DNA from: Bacteroidia bacterium | GTDB lineage: Bacteria; Bacteroidota; Bacteroidia; Bacteroidales; Azobacteroidaceae | DNA length: 10,594 nt | Reading direction: 5' to 3' | NCBI GenBank assembly: GCA_025996815.1 | Contig: BNTT01000105.1 | Coordinates: 1 to 10,594 of the forward strand | In this document: piece by piece, positions 1 through 7,207 of the stretch | Layout of the letters: every line of letters starts with the position of its first letter | Position numbering within the stretch: the stretch's first letter is position 1 | The notes under the pieces: generated by a model | What the model was told of the DNA's origin: nothing | Databases searched by the model: none | Seen by the model: only the letters and a program-made list of their open reading frames with translations | Position numbers and translations under genes: made by a program

Positions 1-359
1 GAAAAATCAAAGAACGCTTATATGTGTTTGTATATCAATAGATTACAATAAAATATTTAAAATTAACGCAACAGCAGTAATTTGACCGTTAAAAGAATGG
101 TCTTTCATGAGCCTATAAGATTGAAATATAATGCATTAACAAGGGCGACCTAAGCGCCTATACCAATTTATTTATAGTACTGTGTTTAATGTGCCGCTTT
201 TGTACCACTAAATAAGTAAACAATTGATTATAAGATAGATATGCTTTTTGTATCGGGAATTAGAAACTTTTTCAAGCCTCCATCCGGTAGAAAAAATATG
301 AAATGAGGACGGGCAATTATATAAAAATACATTGTTTAATTTTTTTTAACGGCAAATAT
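1..359. other. AT-rich region without a recognisable gene
   Basis: This stretch is AT-rich and stops are frequent in all plus-strand frames. The first 40-85 bases are open in the three plus frames (for example a frame reading KIKERLYVFVYQ then a stop at 39-41), so the tail of a gene cut by the window edge is possible, but none of the short peptides is recognisable. The long minus-strand frame that runs in here is the antisense shadow of the MoxR gene. I see no tRNA, no clear terminator and no TAnnTTTG box on either strand before 383. Short GC-rich inverted pieces, such as GGCG/CGCC near 149-163, are too small to interpret. Confidence 0.6.
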
Positions 360-390
360 TTTGAAAATTGCTCGAACAATTGTACTTTTG
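360..390 (+). promoter_or_regulatory. Bacteroidetes-type promoter of the moxR-bat operon
   Basis: TTTG at 360-363 is followed after 19 bases by TACTTTTG at 383-390. This matches the -33 TTTG and -7 TAnnTTTG elements read by the Bacteroidetes primary sigma factor, with the expected spacing. Transcription would start near 397, giving a leader of about 25 nt before the MoxR ATG at 422. It is the best-formed promoter in the window and probably serves all four genes up to 4302. Confidence 0.75.
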
Positions 391-421
391 CAGGCGAATT
401 ATAAAAAAATAAATTACTGAT

Positions 422-1417
422 ATGAGTCAAACAGTTGATATACGGGAACTTAACGACAAAATCGCAAGTCAAAGCGGCTTTGTCAATCTGATCATCAAGG
501 GGATGGATCAGACCATTGTGGGACAAAAACATCTGGTGGAATCGCTGCTGATAGGGCTGCTCGCCGACGGACACATCCTCCTCGAGGGCGTGCCGGGGTT
601 GGCTAAGACCTTGGCAATCAAGTCGTTGGCATCGCTCATTGATGCCAAATACAACCGGATACAGTTTACTCCCGACTTGCTGCCTGCCGACGTGGTTGGT
701 ACGCTGATTTACAGCCAAAAAAACGAGGATTTTTTGGTAAAAAAAGGTCCGATATTCGCCAATTTTGTGCTGGCAGACGAAATCAACCGCGCCCCCGCCA
801 AGGTGCAGAGTGCCCTGCTGGAAGGGATGCAGGAGCGTCAGGTGACGATTGGCGACCAAACGCACCTGCTGCCCGAGCCGTTTCTGGTGATGGCGACGCA
901 AAACCCCATCGAGCAGGAAGGCACCTACCCGCTGCCCGAAGCGCAGGTCGACCGGTTTATGCTGAAAGTGATTATCGGCTATCCCAAAAAGGATGAGGAG
1001 AAACAGATTATCCGCCAAAATATCTCCGGCGAAAAGAAGGTGCTCAAGCCCGTGCTGAAGAAAAAAGAGATTTTGGAAGCCCGCGCAGTCGTTCATCAGG
1101 TGTATCTCGACGAGAAAATCGAAAAATACATCGTAGACATCGTGTTTGCAACGCGCTTCCCCGAAGAAAACGGCTTGCAACACCTGAAAGGGATGATTTC
1201 GTTCGGTGCATCGCCCCGCGCCTCCATCAATCTGGCTCTGGCGGCACGTGCCTACGCTTTCATCAAACAGCGCGGCTATGTGATTCCCGAAGACGTGCGC
1301 GCGGTCTGCTTCGACGTGCTCCGCCACCGCATCGGCTTGTCATACGAGGCGGAAGCCAACAGTTTGACCTCCGAAGAAATCATTTCCGAAATATTAAATA
1401 AAATTGAAGTACCCTAA
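422..1417 (+). CDS. moxR: MoxR family AAA+ ATPase
   Basis: This is a 331-residue cytoplasmic AAA+ ATPase of the MoxR group, which act as chaperone-like partners of VWA-domain proteins. Visible motifs, in order, are the Walker A loop GVPGLAKT (residues 56-63), Walker B with its flank, FVLADEINR (115-123), sensor 1 ATQNP (158-162), the EAQVDRF segment (173-179) and the sensor 2 motif GASPRAS (262-268), followed by the C-terminal lid helices. Length and motif order match a complete MoxR. The ATG at 422 lies about 25 nt after the predicted transcription start and gives the usual N-terminal helix before the P-loop domain; there is no Shine-Dalgarno sequence, as is common in Bacteroidetes. It leads an operon with DUF58 and BatA genes, the classic MoxR setting. 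Its exact client is unknown; maturation or regulation of the neighbouring VWA proteins is inferred. Confidence 0.95.
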   Translation: MSQTVDIRELNDKIASQSGFVNLIIKGMDQTIVGQKHLVESLLIGLLADGHILLEGVPGLAKTLAIKSLASLIDAKYNRIQFTPDLLPADVVGTLIYSQKNEDFLVKKGPIFANFVLADEINRAPAKVQSALLEGMQERQVTIGDQTHLLPEPFLVMATQNPIEQEGTYPLPEAQVDRFMLKVIIGYPKKDEEKQIIRQNISGEKKVLKPVLKKKEILEARAVVHQVYLDEKIEKYIVDIVFATRFPEENGLQHLKGMISFGASPRASINLALAARAYAFIKQRGYVIPEDVRAVCFDVLRHRIGLSYEAEANSLTSEEIISEILNKIEVP

Positions 1418-1420
1418 GGC

Positions 1421-1494
1421 AGGTACAGGGTTAAAGGTATAGGGTAAAAGAAAAAAAACTTCACCCTCCACCTTTCACCCTCCACCTTTCACCC
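1421..1494. repeat. Inverted array of a 14-nt repeat between moxR and the DUF58 gene
   Basis: The 83-nt gap between the two genes is almost filled by copies of one 14-nt unit, AGGTnnAGGGTnAA. Two direct copies lie at 1421-1434 and 1435-1448. After an A-rich spacer (1449-1458) the complementary unit TTCACCCTCCACCT occurs exactly at 1460-1473 and 1474-1487, with a partial third copy at 1488-1494. Each left copy matches the reverse complement of the right copies at 11 of 14 positions, so the RNA could fold into an imperfect hairpin of about 28 pairs. The right arm ends six bases before the DUF58 ATG and leaves that gene without a Shine-Dalgarno sequence. Its function is unknown; an mRNA processing, stability or attenuation element, or a selfish intergenic repeat, are possibilities. 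Confidence 0.8.
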
Positions 1495-1500
1495 CAAATT

Positions 1501-2373
1501 ATGGAAACAAGCGAATTGTTAAAAAAAGTGCGTCAGATTGAGATAAAGACCAAGGGTTTGTCTCAAAATATCTTTGCCGGTCAGTATCATTCGGCTTTCA
1601 AGGGGCGTGGGATGGCTTTTTCGGAAGTTCGCGAATATTCTTTTGGCGACGACGTGCGCGACATCGACTGGAACGTTACGGCGCGGCATTCCAAGCCCTA
1701 CATCAAGGTGTTTGAAGAGGAGCGCGAACTGACTGTGGTGTTGCTCATCGACGTTTCGGGCAGCAAAAATTTCGGCACGCAGGGACAGATGAAAAAGGAT
1801 ATGCTCACCGAAATAGCGGCGACACTGGCGTTTTCGGCTATGCAGAACAACGATAAAATCGGTGTCATCTTTTTTTCCGACAAGATAGAAAAATTCGTTC
1901 CGCCCCAAAAAGGCAAAAAGCATATTCTGTATATTATTCGCGAACTGATTGATTTTCAGCCGGTTGAAACGAAAACGAACATCACGCAGGCATTTCAATA
2001 TCTGACGAATGCGATAAAAAAACGCTGCACCGCGTTTGTGATTTCCGATTTTATCGACAGCGCGCACGACTATTCGCACGCCCTCACGATTGTCAATCGC
2101 AAGCACGACCTGGTGGCTGTGCAGGTGTATGACGAGCGGGAAACGGAGATGCCCAACGTGGGACTGATGAAAATTCAGGATGCCGAAACGCAACTCGAAA
2201 CGTGGGTAGACACCGCCTCGGCGCAGGTGCGCGACAACTATAAAAAGTGGTGGAACGACCGCCAAACGTTTATGCAGCAAGCATTTCAGAAGAGCCATGT
2301 GGATGCCGTGAGCGTGCGCACCGACGAAGATTACGTGAAAGCCCTGATGAATTTATTTAACAGGAGGAACTAA
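1501..2373 (+). CDS. DUF58 domain protein with VWA-like core
   Basis: This 290-residue soluble protein has the DUF58 signature at residues 35-62, a conserved run ending in GDDVRDIDWNVTAR. It is followed by a von Willebrand A-like fold beginning LLIDVSGS (81-88), in which D84, S86 and S88 form a MIDAS-type DxSxS motif. A second strand with an acidic residue, FVISDFID, falls at 179-186. There is no signal peptide or membrane segment, so it is the cytoplasmic member of the cluster. DUF58 genes almost always sit next to moxR, and the two products are thought to work together, though the biochemical role is not settled. The ATG at 1501 directly follows the repeat array, and no in-frame start upstream gives a better fit. 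Its last codons carry the ribosome binding site of the next gene. Confidence 0.92.
   Translation: METSELLKKVRQIEIKTKGLSQNIFAGQYHSAFKGRGMAFSEVREYSFGDDVRDIDWNVTARHSKPYIKVFEEERELTVVLLIDVSGSKNFGTQGQMKKDMLTEIAATLAFSAMQNNDKIGVIFFSDKIEKFVPPQKGKKHILYIIRELIDFQPVETKTNITQAFQYLTNAIKKRCTAFVISDFIDSAHDYSHALTIVNRKHDLVAVQVYDERETEMPNVGLMKIQDAETQLETWVDTASAQVRDNYKKWWNDRQTFMQQAFQKSHVDAVSVRTDEDYVKALMNLFNRRN
2362..2367 (+). promoter_or_regulatory. Strong Shine-Dalgarno sequence for the BatD-like gene
   Basis: A full AGGAGG sits inside the last codons of the DUF58 gene, 10 nt before the ATG at 2378. This stands out because other genes here, like most Bacteroidetes genes, show no such motif. It supports the start at 2378 and suggests that translation of this gene is set partly independently of, or coupled to, the preceding one. 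Confidence 0.6.
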
Positions 2374-2377
2374 AAAA

Positions 2378-3313
2378 ATGGGTAAAGTCAAACAAATAAT
2401 ACTATGTTTATTGCTGGCAACGCCTGCAATTGCGCAAAAAGCCGTCATCAGTGCCACCATCGACTCGGCGCAACTGCTGATTGGCGAGCAAACGCACATC
2501 CATTTAGACATCGCGGCAAACAGAGATGCCCGTTTGCAACTCCCGCTGCACACCGAAACGTTGATGGAGGGCGTGGAAGTGTTGGAAATTTCCAAATTCG
2601 ACACCACCGACATTGGCAACAACCGCATGCAGATTAGATATGATTACCTCATCACCTCGTTCGATTCTGCGCTCTACCTGCTACCGCCGTTCGCGGTGGT
2701 GGAGGGGCTCGACACTGTTTATTCGCAGCGGCTGGCGTTGAAAGTGTCGTCGGTGCCGGTGGATGTGTCCTCGAAGCAGTTCTACGACATCAAAGACGTG
2801 CTCACACCGGCGTTTGTGTGGCAAGACTACCTCAGCACCGCGCTCTATGTGTGGGGTGCATTGGTGGTGCTCTTACTCATTATTTATGTGATTTATCGTA
2901 TAAAAAAGCATAAACCAATCATTCCGATGCCGAAAAAAGAGAAAATAGTGCTGCCGCCACACGTGCAGGCGATTAAGGCACTGGACGAAATAAAATCCGG
3001 TAAACTGTGGCAGCAGGGCAAGGAAAAAGAATTTCATTCGCAGGTGTCGGATGTGATTAGGGAATACCTGCACGCCCGTTTTGGCATTGATGCTTTGGAA
3101 CAGGTGTCCGGCGAAACGCTGGAACAGGTGCGCACGCTCAGCGAGGCGAATGCCGTCTATAACAACCTGAAACAGTTGCTTTTGACCGCCGATTTGGTGA
3201 AATTCGCCAAATACAGTCCGCTCGCCGACGAAAACGAGACGAGCCTGATGAATGCCTATCTGTTTGTGAACGAGACAACACCACAGCCCGTAATAACACC
3301 CAATAATTCATAA
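2378..3313 (+). CDS. BatD-like membrane protein of the Bat operon
   Basis: This 311-residue protein has three visible parts. A signal peptide (1-20, ending ATPAIAQ) is followed by an extracytoplasmic beta-rich region of about 125 residues. A single transmembrane segment lies at about 154-173 and is followed by the basic stretch RIKKHK. The cytoplasmic domain (about 195-295) carries a pattern seen in the C-terminal parts of BatD and DUF4381-like proteins: KLWQQGKEKEFHSQVSDVIR, then YLHARFGIDA, then ADLVKFAKYSPLADENE. It is about half the length I expect of a full BatD, so it looks like a short relative with one outer domain. It starts 4 nt after the DUF58 stop and ends 5 nt before the batA start, so it is surely co-translated. 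A bridge between the periplasm and the cytoplasmic MoxR/DUF58 pair is inferred, not shown. Confidence 0.8.
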   Translation: MGKVKQIILCLLLATPAIAQKAVISATIDSAQLLIGEQTHIHLDIAANRDARLQLPLHTETLMEGVEVLEISKFDTTDIGNNRMQIRYDYLITSFDSALYLLPPFAVVEGLDTVYSQRLALKVSSVPVDVSSKQFYDIKDVLTPAFVWQDYLSTALYVWGALVVLLLIIYVIYRIKKHKPIIPMPKKEKIVLPPHVQAIKALDEIKSGKLWQQGKEKEFHSQVSDVIREYLHARFGIDALEQVSGETLEQVRTLSEANAVYNNLKQLLLTADLVKFAKYSPLADENETSLMNAYLFVNETTPQPVITPNNS

Positions 3314-3318
3314 TTACG

Positions 3319-4302
3319 ATGATATTTGCTAATCCATATTGCTTTTTACTGCTACTGCTACTCATTCCGATGATTGGGTGGTACATTTGGAAGCGCAACG
3401 CGCAGGCTTCGATGCGGATGGCTTCGACGGAAGGTTTTGCGCAGGCTCCAAAGACGTTCAGGCTCTATTTGAGGCACGTGCCGTTTGTTTTGCGACTGCT
3501 GACTGTGACGTGCGTCATCATCGTGCTGGCACGTCCGCAGAGCACTAACAGTTGGAACACGTCCACCACGGAGGGCATCGACATCATGATGACGGTGGAT
3601 ATTTCGTCGTCGATGCTGGCAGAAGACCTGAAACCCAACCGGTTAGAGGCAGCAAAAGACGTTGCCTCCACGTTCATCAGCGGCAGGCAGACCGACAATA
3701 TCGGCTTGGTCGTGTTTTCGGGCGAAAGTTTCACGCAATGTCCGCTCACCACCGACCACGCGCAACTTCTCAACCTCCTGAAAGAGATACGGTGCGGTAT
3801 GATTGACGACGGCACGGCTATCGGACACGGCTTGGCAACAGCCGTGAGCCGCCTGAAAGACAGCAACGCGAAGTCCAAAACAATCATCCTGCTGACCGAC
3901 GGCACCAACAACCGCGGCGAAATAGCCCCCACCACGGCAGCCGAACTGGCACAAGCCTACAACATTCGCGTCTACACCATCGGCGTGGGCACCAAAGGCA
4001 CGGCTCCCTACCCTTTCAAAACCGCCGGCGGCGGTGTTCGCTATCAAAACGTTCCGGTTGAAATCGACGAAAACGTATTGACAAAAATCGCCCAAATGAC
4101 CGGCGGTCAGTATTTCCGCGCCACCAACAATGTGGCACTGAAAGACATCTACAAAGAAATCGACCAATTGGAAAAAACCAAAATGAGCGTTCAGGAATAC
4201 AGCAAAAAACAGGAAGAATACGGCATCTTCGCCCTGGCAGGGCTGATTTTGCTGCTGCTTGAACTGCTGCTGCGGTATGCTGTGCTGCGGTATATTCCCT
4301 AA
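3319..4302 (+). CDS. batA: BatA-like VWA domain membrane protein
   Basis: This 327-residue protein has transmembrane segments at about 6-24 and 55-72, a von Willebrand A domain from about 85 to 285, and a final transmembrane segment at about 303-322. The metal-binding MIDAS residues are complete: DISSS at 94-98, the threonine of DGTAIG (T166) and the aspartate of LLTDGTNN (D194). This order is typical of BatA/BatB in the Bacteroidetes aerotolerance ('Bat') operon, which is linked to envelope function and oxidative-stress tolerance, although the mechanism is not established. BatA is preferred over BatB because the protein is the first VWA membrane component after moxR-DUF58; a BatB identity cannot be excluded. 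No BatB, TPR-type BatC, full-length BatD or BatE follows. The stop lies 7 nt before a small hairpin and the next gene has its own promoter-like box. Confidence 0.9.
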   Translation: MIFANPYCFLLLLLLIPMIGWYIWKRNAQASMRMASTEGFAQAPKTFRLYLRHVPFVLRLLTVTCVIIVLARPQSTNSWNTSTTEGIDIMMTVDISSSMLAEDLKPNRLEAAKDVASTFISGRQTDNIGLVVFSGESFTQCPLTTDHAQLLNLLKEIRCGMIDDGTAIGHGLATAVSRLKDSNAKSKTIILLTDGTNNRGEIAPTTAAELAQAYNIRVYTIGVGTKGTAPYPFKTAGGGVRYQNVPVEIDENVLTKIAQMTGGQYFRATNNVALKDIYKEIDQLEKTKMSVQEYSKKQEEYGIFALAGLILLLLELLLRYAVLRYIP

Positions 4303-4308
4303 ATTTGC

Positions 4309-4321
4309 CCTGCTTTGCAGG
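4309..4321. other. Small perfect hairpin after batA
   Basis: CCTGC-TTT-GCAGG forms a perfect five-pair stem with a three-base loop, starting 7 nt after the batA stop. No T-run follows on the plus strand (the next bases are AAAAAGG), so it does not qualify as an intrinsic terminator. It may still mark the operon end or protect the 3' end of the message. Chance occurrence is possible. Confidence 0.3.
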
Positions 4322-4330
4322 AAAAAGGTA

Positions 4331-4358
4331 TTTATCTCAGATTTATTTACTACCTTTG
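4331..4358 (+). promoter_or_regulatory. Probable promoter of the outer-membrane barrel gene
   Basis: TACCTTTG at 4351-4358 is a full match to the Bacteroidetes -7 box TAnnTTTG and lies 28 nt before the ATG at 4387. The upstream element is weak: the nearest candidate is TTTA at 4331-4334 with a 16-base spacer, where TTTG at 19-21 bases would be expected. The box implies that the barrel gene can be transcribed separately from the bat operon. Confidence 0.55.
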
Positions 4359-4386
4359 TCGCCGAATTATTTTAAAAATTCATACG

Positions 4387-6651
4387 ATGAAAAAAATACT
4401 TGTTCTTTGCTTCCTCTTCGTAGGAACGTCCCTGAGTTATGCACAGACTGCGGCACAGCGAGATTCTATTGTGGCGGCGATTGATTCGCTGGATGCACTG
4501 ACCGCCGACCAGTCGCTGGATGAGGTGGTGGTGACGGCGCAGAAGTCGCTCGTGAAAGTTGATTTGGACAAAATCACTTACGATATGGCGGAAGACCCCG
4601 AAGCGAAGACCAACAATGTGCTGGAAATGCTGAAAAAGGTGCCGATGGTGACGGTCGATGGCGACGAAGAAATTCAAGTCAAAGGCTCGTCCAATTTCAA
4701 GATTTACATGAACGGGAAGCCCTCTAACTTGCTGTCTAACAATCCGAAAGACGTGCTTCGGAGTATGCCCGCCAACACGATAAAATCCATCGAAGTCATC
4801 ACCGACCCGGGCGCGAAATACGACGCGGAGGGTGTAACGGGCATCCTCAACATCGTAACACAGGACAATTCGTCGATGGGCGGCTACACGGTATCGCTCA
4901 ACACGTTTGTAGACAATCTGGGCAGTTTCGGCGGCGGCACCTATTTTTCCGTCAAGCAAGGCAAATTCGGTCTTACAGGCAATCTGAACGCTAATCACCG
5001 GCGCAATCCAACCAACGACTCCCACAGTGAGCGAAGTGATATTAAAAACAACACGTTGCTGACACAGGACGGTTGGAACAAAAACACGTTCAATATGATG
5101 TACGGTTACGGTGAATTGAGTTACGAAATCGACACCCTGCGCCTGCTGAGCGTGTCTTATAACCAATTTAGCGGCAAGCCAAACGGTGAAAGTGAGCGGA
5201 CTGTGAGGTTGGAGGATGCCGACCATATTCGCCTCAATCAATACAAGCAATTCAGCAAAACGACGAATGCCTTTGGCGGACCGTCGTTGCGGGCGGATTA
5301 TCAACGCTCGTTTGCAGGTGTGAAAGACCGCTTGCTGACATTTTCTTACAATTTTAACTCATCAACAGAGAATAGTTCGGGGGAAACCACGATTGAAGAC
5401 GCGCCTGACGATGCGATTGACAATGCGTTTGACAACAAGCAATGGACCGAAGGCTCCAGCACTGAGCACACGCTGCAATTGGATTTCACGACACCTGTCA
5501 ATAAAATTCACACCGTTGAGGCGGGCATCAAATACATCAAGCGCATCAACAAAAGCGAGAGCGAGTTTAACTTCTGGGATGAAAGCACAGGGACGGGACG
5601 CTGGACACCACGTGAGTCCGACAACGATAAATTTTCGCACAATTCGGACATTCTGGCTGCTTATGCGGGCTATAATGTGAAAGTCGACAAGTGGGGTTTC
5701 AAGGCGGGACTGCGCTTTGAGGGCACTTGGTTGGACGCGGAATTTGCAAGAAACGAGAAGATGAATTTTGGCGCGGACTACACCAATTTGGTGCCGAGCA
5801 CCACGATTACTTACCAACTGAAGCAGGGACAGACCTTTCGCGTGGGCTACAATCTGCGCATCCAACGCCCCGGCATCTGGCATCTCAATCCCTATCGCAA
5901 CACGACCGACACGACCAATGTGCGGTATGGAAATCCGAAATTAGATGCGGTGAAAGCCCACAATTTCACACTCAACTACAGTTTTTTCAACCCCAAATTC
6001 AATATGAACGCCAATCTGTCGTATCAATTTGCGAACAACACCATTGAGGAACATTCGTGGATTGCAAACGACATCACCTACACCACCTACGAAAATCAGG
6101 GCAAGAATCACGGCGTTTCACTTTCAACCTATCTGAATTGGAGCCCAAACCCGAAATTCCGCATCTACGGCAACTTATCCGGTCGATACACAAGCATCGA
6201 ATCCAAGCAATACAACTTGAAAAGTGAGGGATTTTCCGGCAATGCCTATAGTGGCATCCAATATACTTTGCCCAAAGATTTCGTACTAAATGTCTATGAG
6301 TATTACCAAACCCCATGGATTCAGTTGCAAGGGAAAGGCGGCATATACTATGGCTACGGGCTGTCTGCCTCCAAGTCGCTGTTGAATAAAAGGCTCACTT
6401 TTCGGGCGTTCATCGACAACCCATTCACGAACCGGATGAAATCGACCAACACCACTAAAACGTCCGATTTTGTGATGGAAAGCACCAACTGGCGCAACCA
6501 AAACACCCGCTTCGGCATAAACATAAACTTCCGCTTCGGCGAAATGAAGGCGCAAATCAAAAAAGTATCGCGCGGCATCTCCAATGACGACAACATGGGC
6601 GGCGGCAATTCCGGCGGCGGCGAAAGCAGCGGTGGGGGTGGGGGCAATTAA
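4387..6651 (+). CDS. Outer-membrane beta-barrel protein, TonB-receptor-like
   Basis: The product, 754 residues from this start, has a signal peptide (about 1-19, ending SYA before Q20), then a short linker and the segment LDEVVVTAQ (44-52) that opens the plug in Bacteroidetes receptors. The plug domain runs to about 158 and includes KIYMNGKPSNLL and SIEVITDPGAKYDAEGVTGILNIV. A long Tyr/Asn-rich antiparallel barrel follows to about 720, and a tail of 34 residues ends in GGGNSGGGESSGGGGGN. This matches the 'outer membrane protein beta-barrel family' (Pfam OMP_b-brl_3) rather than SusC, since it lacks an N-terminal carboxypeptidase-regulatory-like domain and is shorter. The ATG at 4387 is chosen because it begins the signal peptide and follows the promoter box; the upstream in-frame ATG at 4315 would add 24 residues that spoil it. 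The substrate is unknown, and no SusD partner is present. Confidence 0.85.
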   Translation: MKKILVLCFLFVGTSLSYAQTAAQRDSIVAAIDSLDALTADQSLDEVVVTAQKSLVKVDLDKITYDMAEDPEAKTNNVLEMLKKVPMVTVDGDEEIQVKGSSNFKIYMNGKPSNLLSNNPKDVLRSMPANTIKSIEVITDPGAKYDAEGVTGILNIVTQDNSSMGGYTVSLNTFVDNLGSFGGGTYFSVKQGKFGLTGNLNANHRRNPTNDSHSERSDIKNNTLLTQDGWNKNTFNMMYGYGELSYEIDTLRLLSVSYNQFSGKPNGESERTVRLEDADHIRLNQYKQFSKTTNAFGGPSLRADYQRSFAGVKDRLLTFSYNFNSSTENSSGETTIEDAPDDAIDNAFDNKQWTEGSSTEHTLQLDFTTPVNKIHTVEAGIKYIKRINKSESEFNFWDESTGTGRWTPRESDNDKFSHNSDILAAYAGYNVKVDKWGFKAGLRFEGTWLDAEFARNEKMNFGADYTNLVPSTTITYQLKQGQTFRVGYNLRIQRPGIWHLNPYRNTTDTTNVRYGNPKLDAVKAHNFTLNYSFFNPKFNMNANLSYQFANNTIEEHSWIANDITYTTYENQGKNHGVSLSTYLNWSPNPKFRIYGNLSGRYTSIESKQYNLKSEGFSGNAYSGIQYTLPKDFVLNVYEYYQTPWIQLQGKGGIYYGYGLSASKSLLNKRLTFRAFIDNPFTNRMKSTNTTKTSDFVMESTNWRNQNTRFGININFRFGEMKAQIKKVSRGISNDDNMGGGNSGGGESSGGGGGN

Positions 6652-6676
6652 AGCGAATCGGTGTCTGTATGGCAAT

Positions 6677-6991
6677 TCAAAGTCTGATTGCTGCCATTTC
6701 GTTACCTAACTGATGTAAGGGATTTTCAATTTTTGTTACATTTATCCAATCGTAATAATCGAACATGGAGGTCATGTCGTATTTATACACAAACTCCACA
6801 TTTTTCAATTCATCCGGTAAGTTTTTTCCTTCTTCTGCATACATTTCAAAAATTTCCTTAACCGAATTTTCAAAATCAGCCTTAGCTTCCGCTACAGTAT
6901 TTCCTTCTCCAATAATCACACTGTTAATATCAGATGTGAAAATGCCAAAAGTACCGTCTTTTCCCCTCTCAATCAATGCTGTTGCTTTCAT
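6677..6991 (-). CDS. hicB: HicB-family antitoxin lacking its HTH domain
   Basis: This 104-residue protein starts MKATALIERGKDGTFGIF, the first strands of the HicB partial-RNase-H-like fold. It continues through GEGNTVAEAKADFENSVKEIF and the YKYDMTSMFDYYDWINVT segment (70-86) that precedes the DNA-binding domain in Bacteroidetes HicB proteins. In those relatives about 30-35 residues of helix-turn-helix follow and end in a KKIEEALHRLGNEL-type C-terminus. Here NVTK (84-87) runs straight into IENPLHQLGNEMAAIRL (88-104), so the helix-turn-helix appears to be missing while both flanks remain in frame. The ATG at 6991 is preferred over a start 30 nt upstream because it gives the family N-terminus. 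It lies 26 nt after the hicA stop. It should still bind HicA but probably not operator DNA. The comparison is from memory of the family. Confidence 0.85.
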   Translation of the reverse strand: MKATALIERGKDGTFGIFTSDINSVIIGEGNTVAEAKADFENSVKEIFEMYAEEGKNLPDELKNVEFVYKYDMTSMFDYYDWINVTKIENPLHQLGNEMAAIRL

Positions 6992-7017
6992 ATTTATATT
7001 TTTTTTTGCAGATAAAA

Positions 7018-7200
7018 TCAAAACTCTATCTGCTTTTTTAATCTATAATACAATCCTGTTCTCACTTCCTGCGAATCGTGTCGTTCAATTTCGATTGGAT
7101 AATCCTTTTCCGGGTGTACATAAATATCGTGCCTCCCCCCGTGTCTATCAAGTACCCAACCATTTTTCTCTGCAATTCTTCTCAATTCTGACCATTTCAT
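7018..7200 (-). CDS. hicA: HicA-family mRNA interferase toxin
   Basis: At 60 residues this is a full-length HicA, a small double-stranded-RNA-binding-like fold that cleaves mRNA and is neutralised by HicB. It opens MKWSELRRIAEKNGWVLDRH. The catalytic-type histidine is H24 in GGRHDIYVHP (21-30), and the C-terminal part IERHDSQEVRTGLYYRLKKQ matches the form common in Bacteroidetes. The toxin-first order is the usual hicAB arrangement. The ATG lies only 7 nt after the stop of the acyltransferase gene, with no promoter in between, so it is probably read from the ddl operon or from a promoter inside the acyltransferase gene. Nothing suggests that the toxin is inactivated. Confidence 0.9.
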   Translation of the reverse strand: MKWSELRRIAEKNGWVLDRHGGRHDIYVHPEKDYPIEIERHDSQEVRTGLYYRLKKQIEF

Positions 7201-7207
7201 ATCACGT

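Noticed and set aside
1..359. Possible remnant of a mobile element or integrase end at the left edge
   Set aside because: No terminal repeats, no transposase motif and no target duplication could be seen; AT-richness alone is not evidence.
317..1327. A 336-codon open frame antisense to moxR
   Set aside because: The plus strand encodes a complete MoxR with every motif. The antisense frame is open because of codon bias and has a low-complexity, His/Phe-rich composition with no recognisable domain.
4315..4386. Upstream in-frame ATG adding 24 residues to the barrel protein
   Set aside because: The extension lies over the -7 box and would put a charged stretch before a good signal peptide that starts at 4387.
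4372..5304. A 310-codon minus-strand frame opposite the outer-membrane barrel gene
   Set aside because: It is a shadow of the plus-strand gene. The peptide is rich in Arg, His and Val, which is typical of an antisense frame, and has no signal or motif.
6669..6697. ATGGCA/TGCCAT inverted repeat at the convergent gene ends, a possible two-way terminator
   Set aside because: The stem is only six pairs with a 17-nt loop, it overlaps the hicB coding end, and neither strand has a following T-run.
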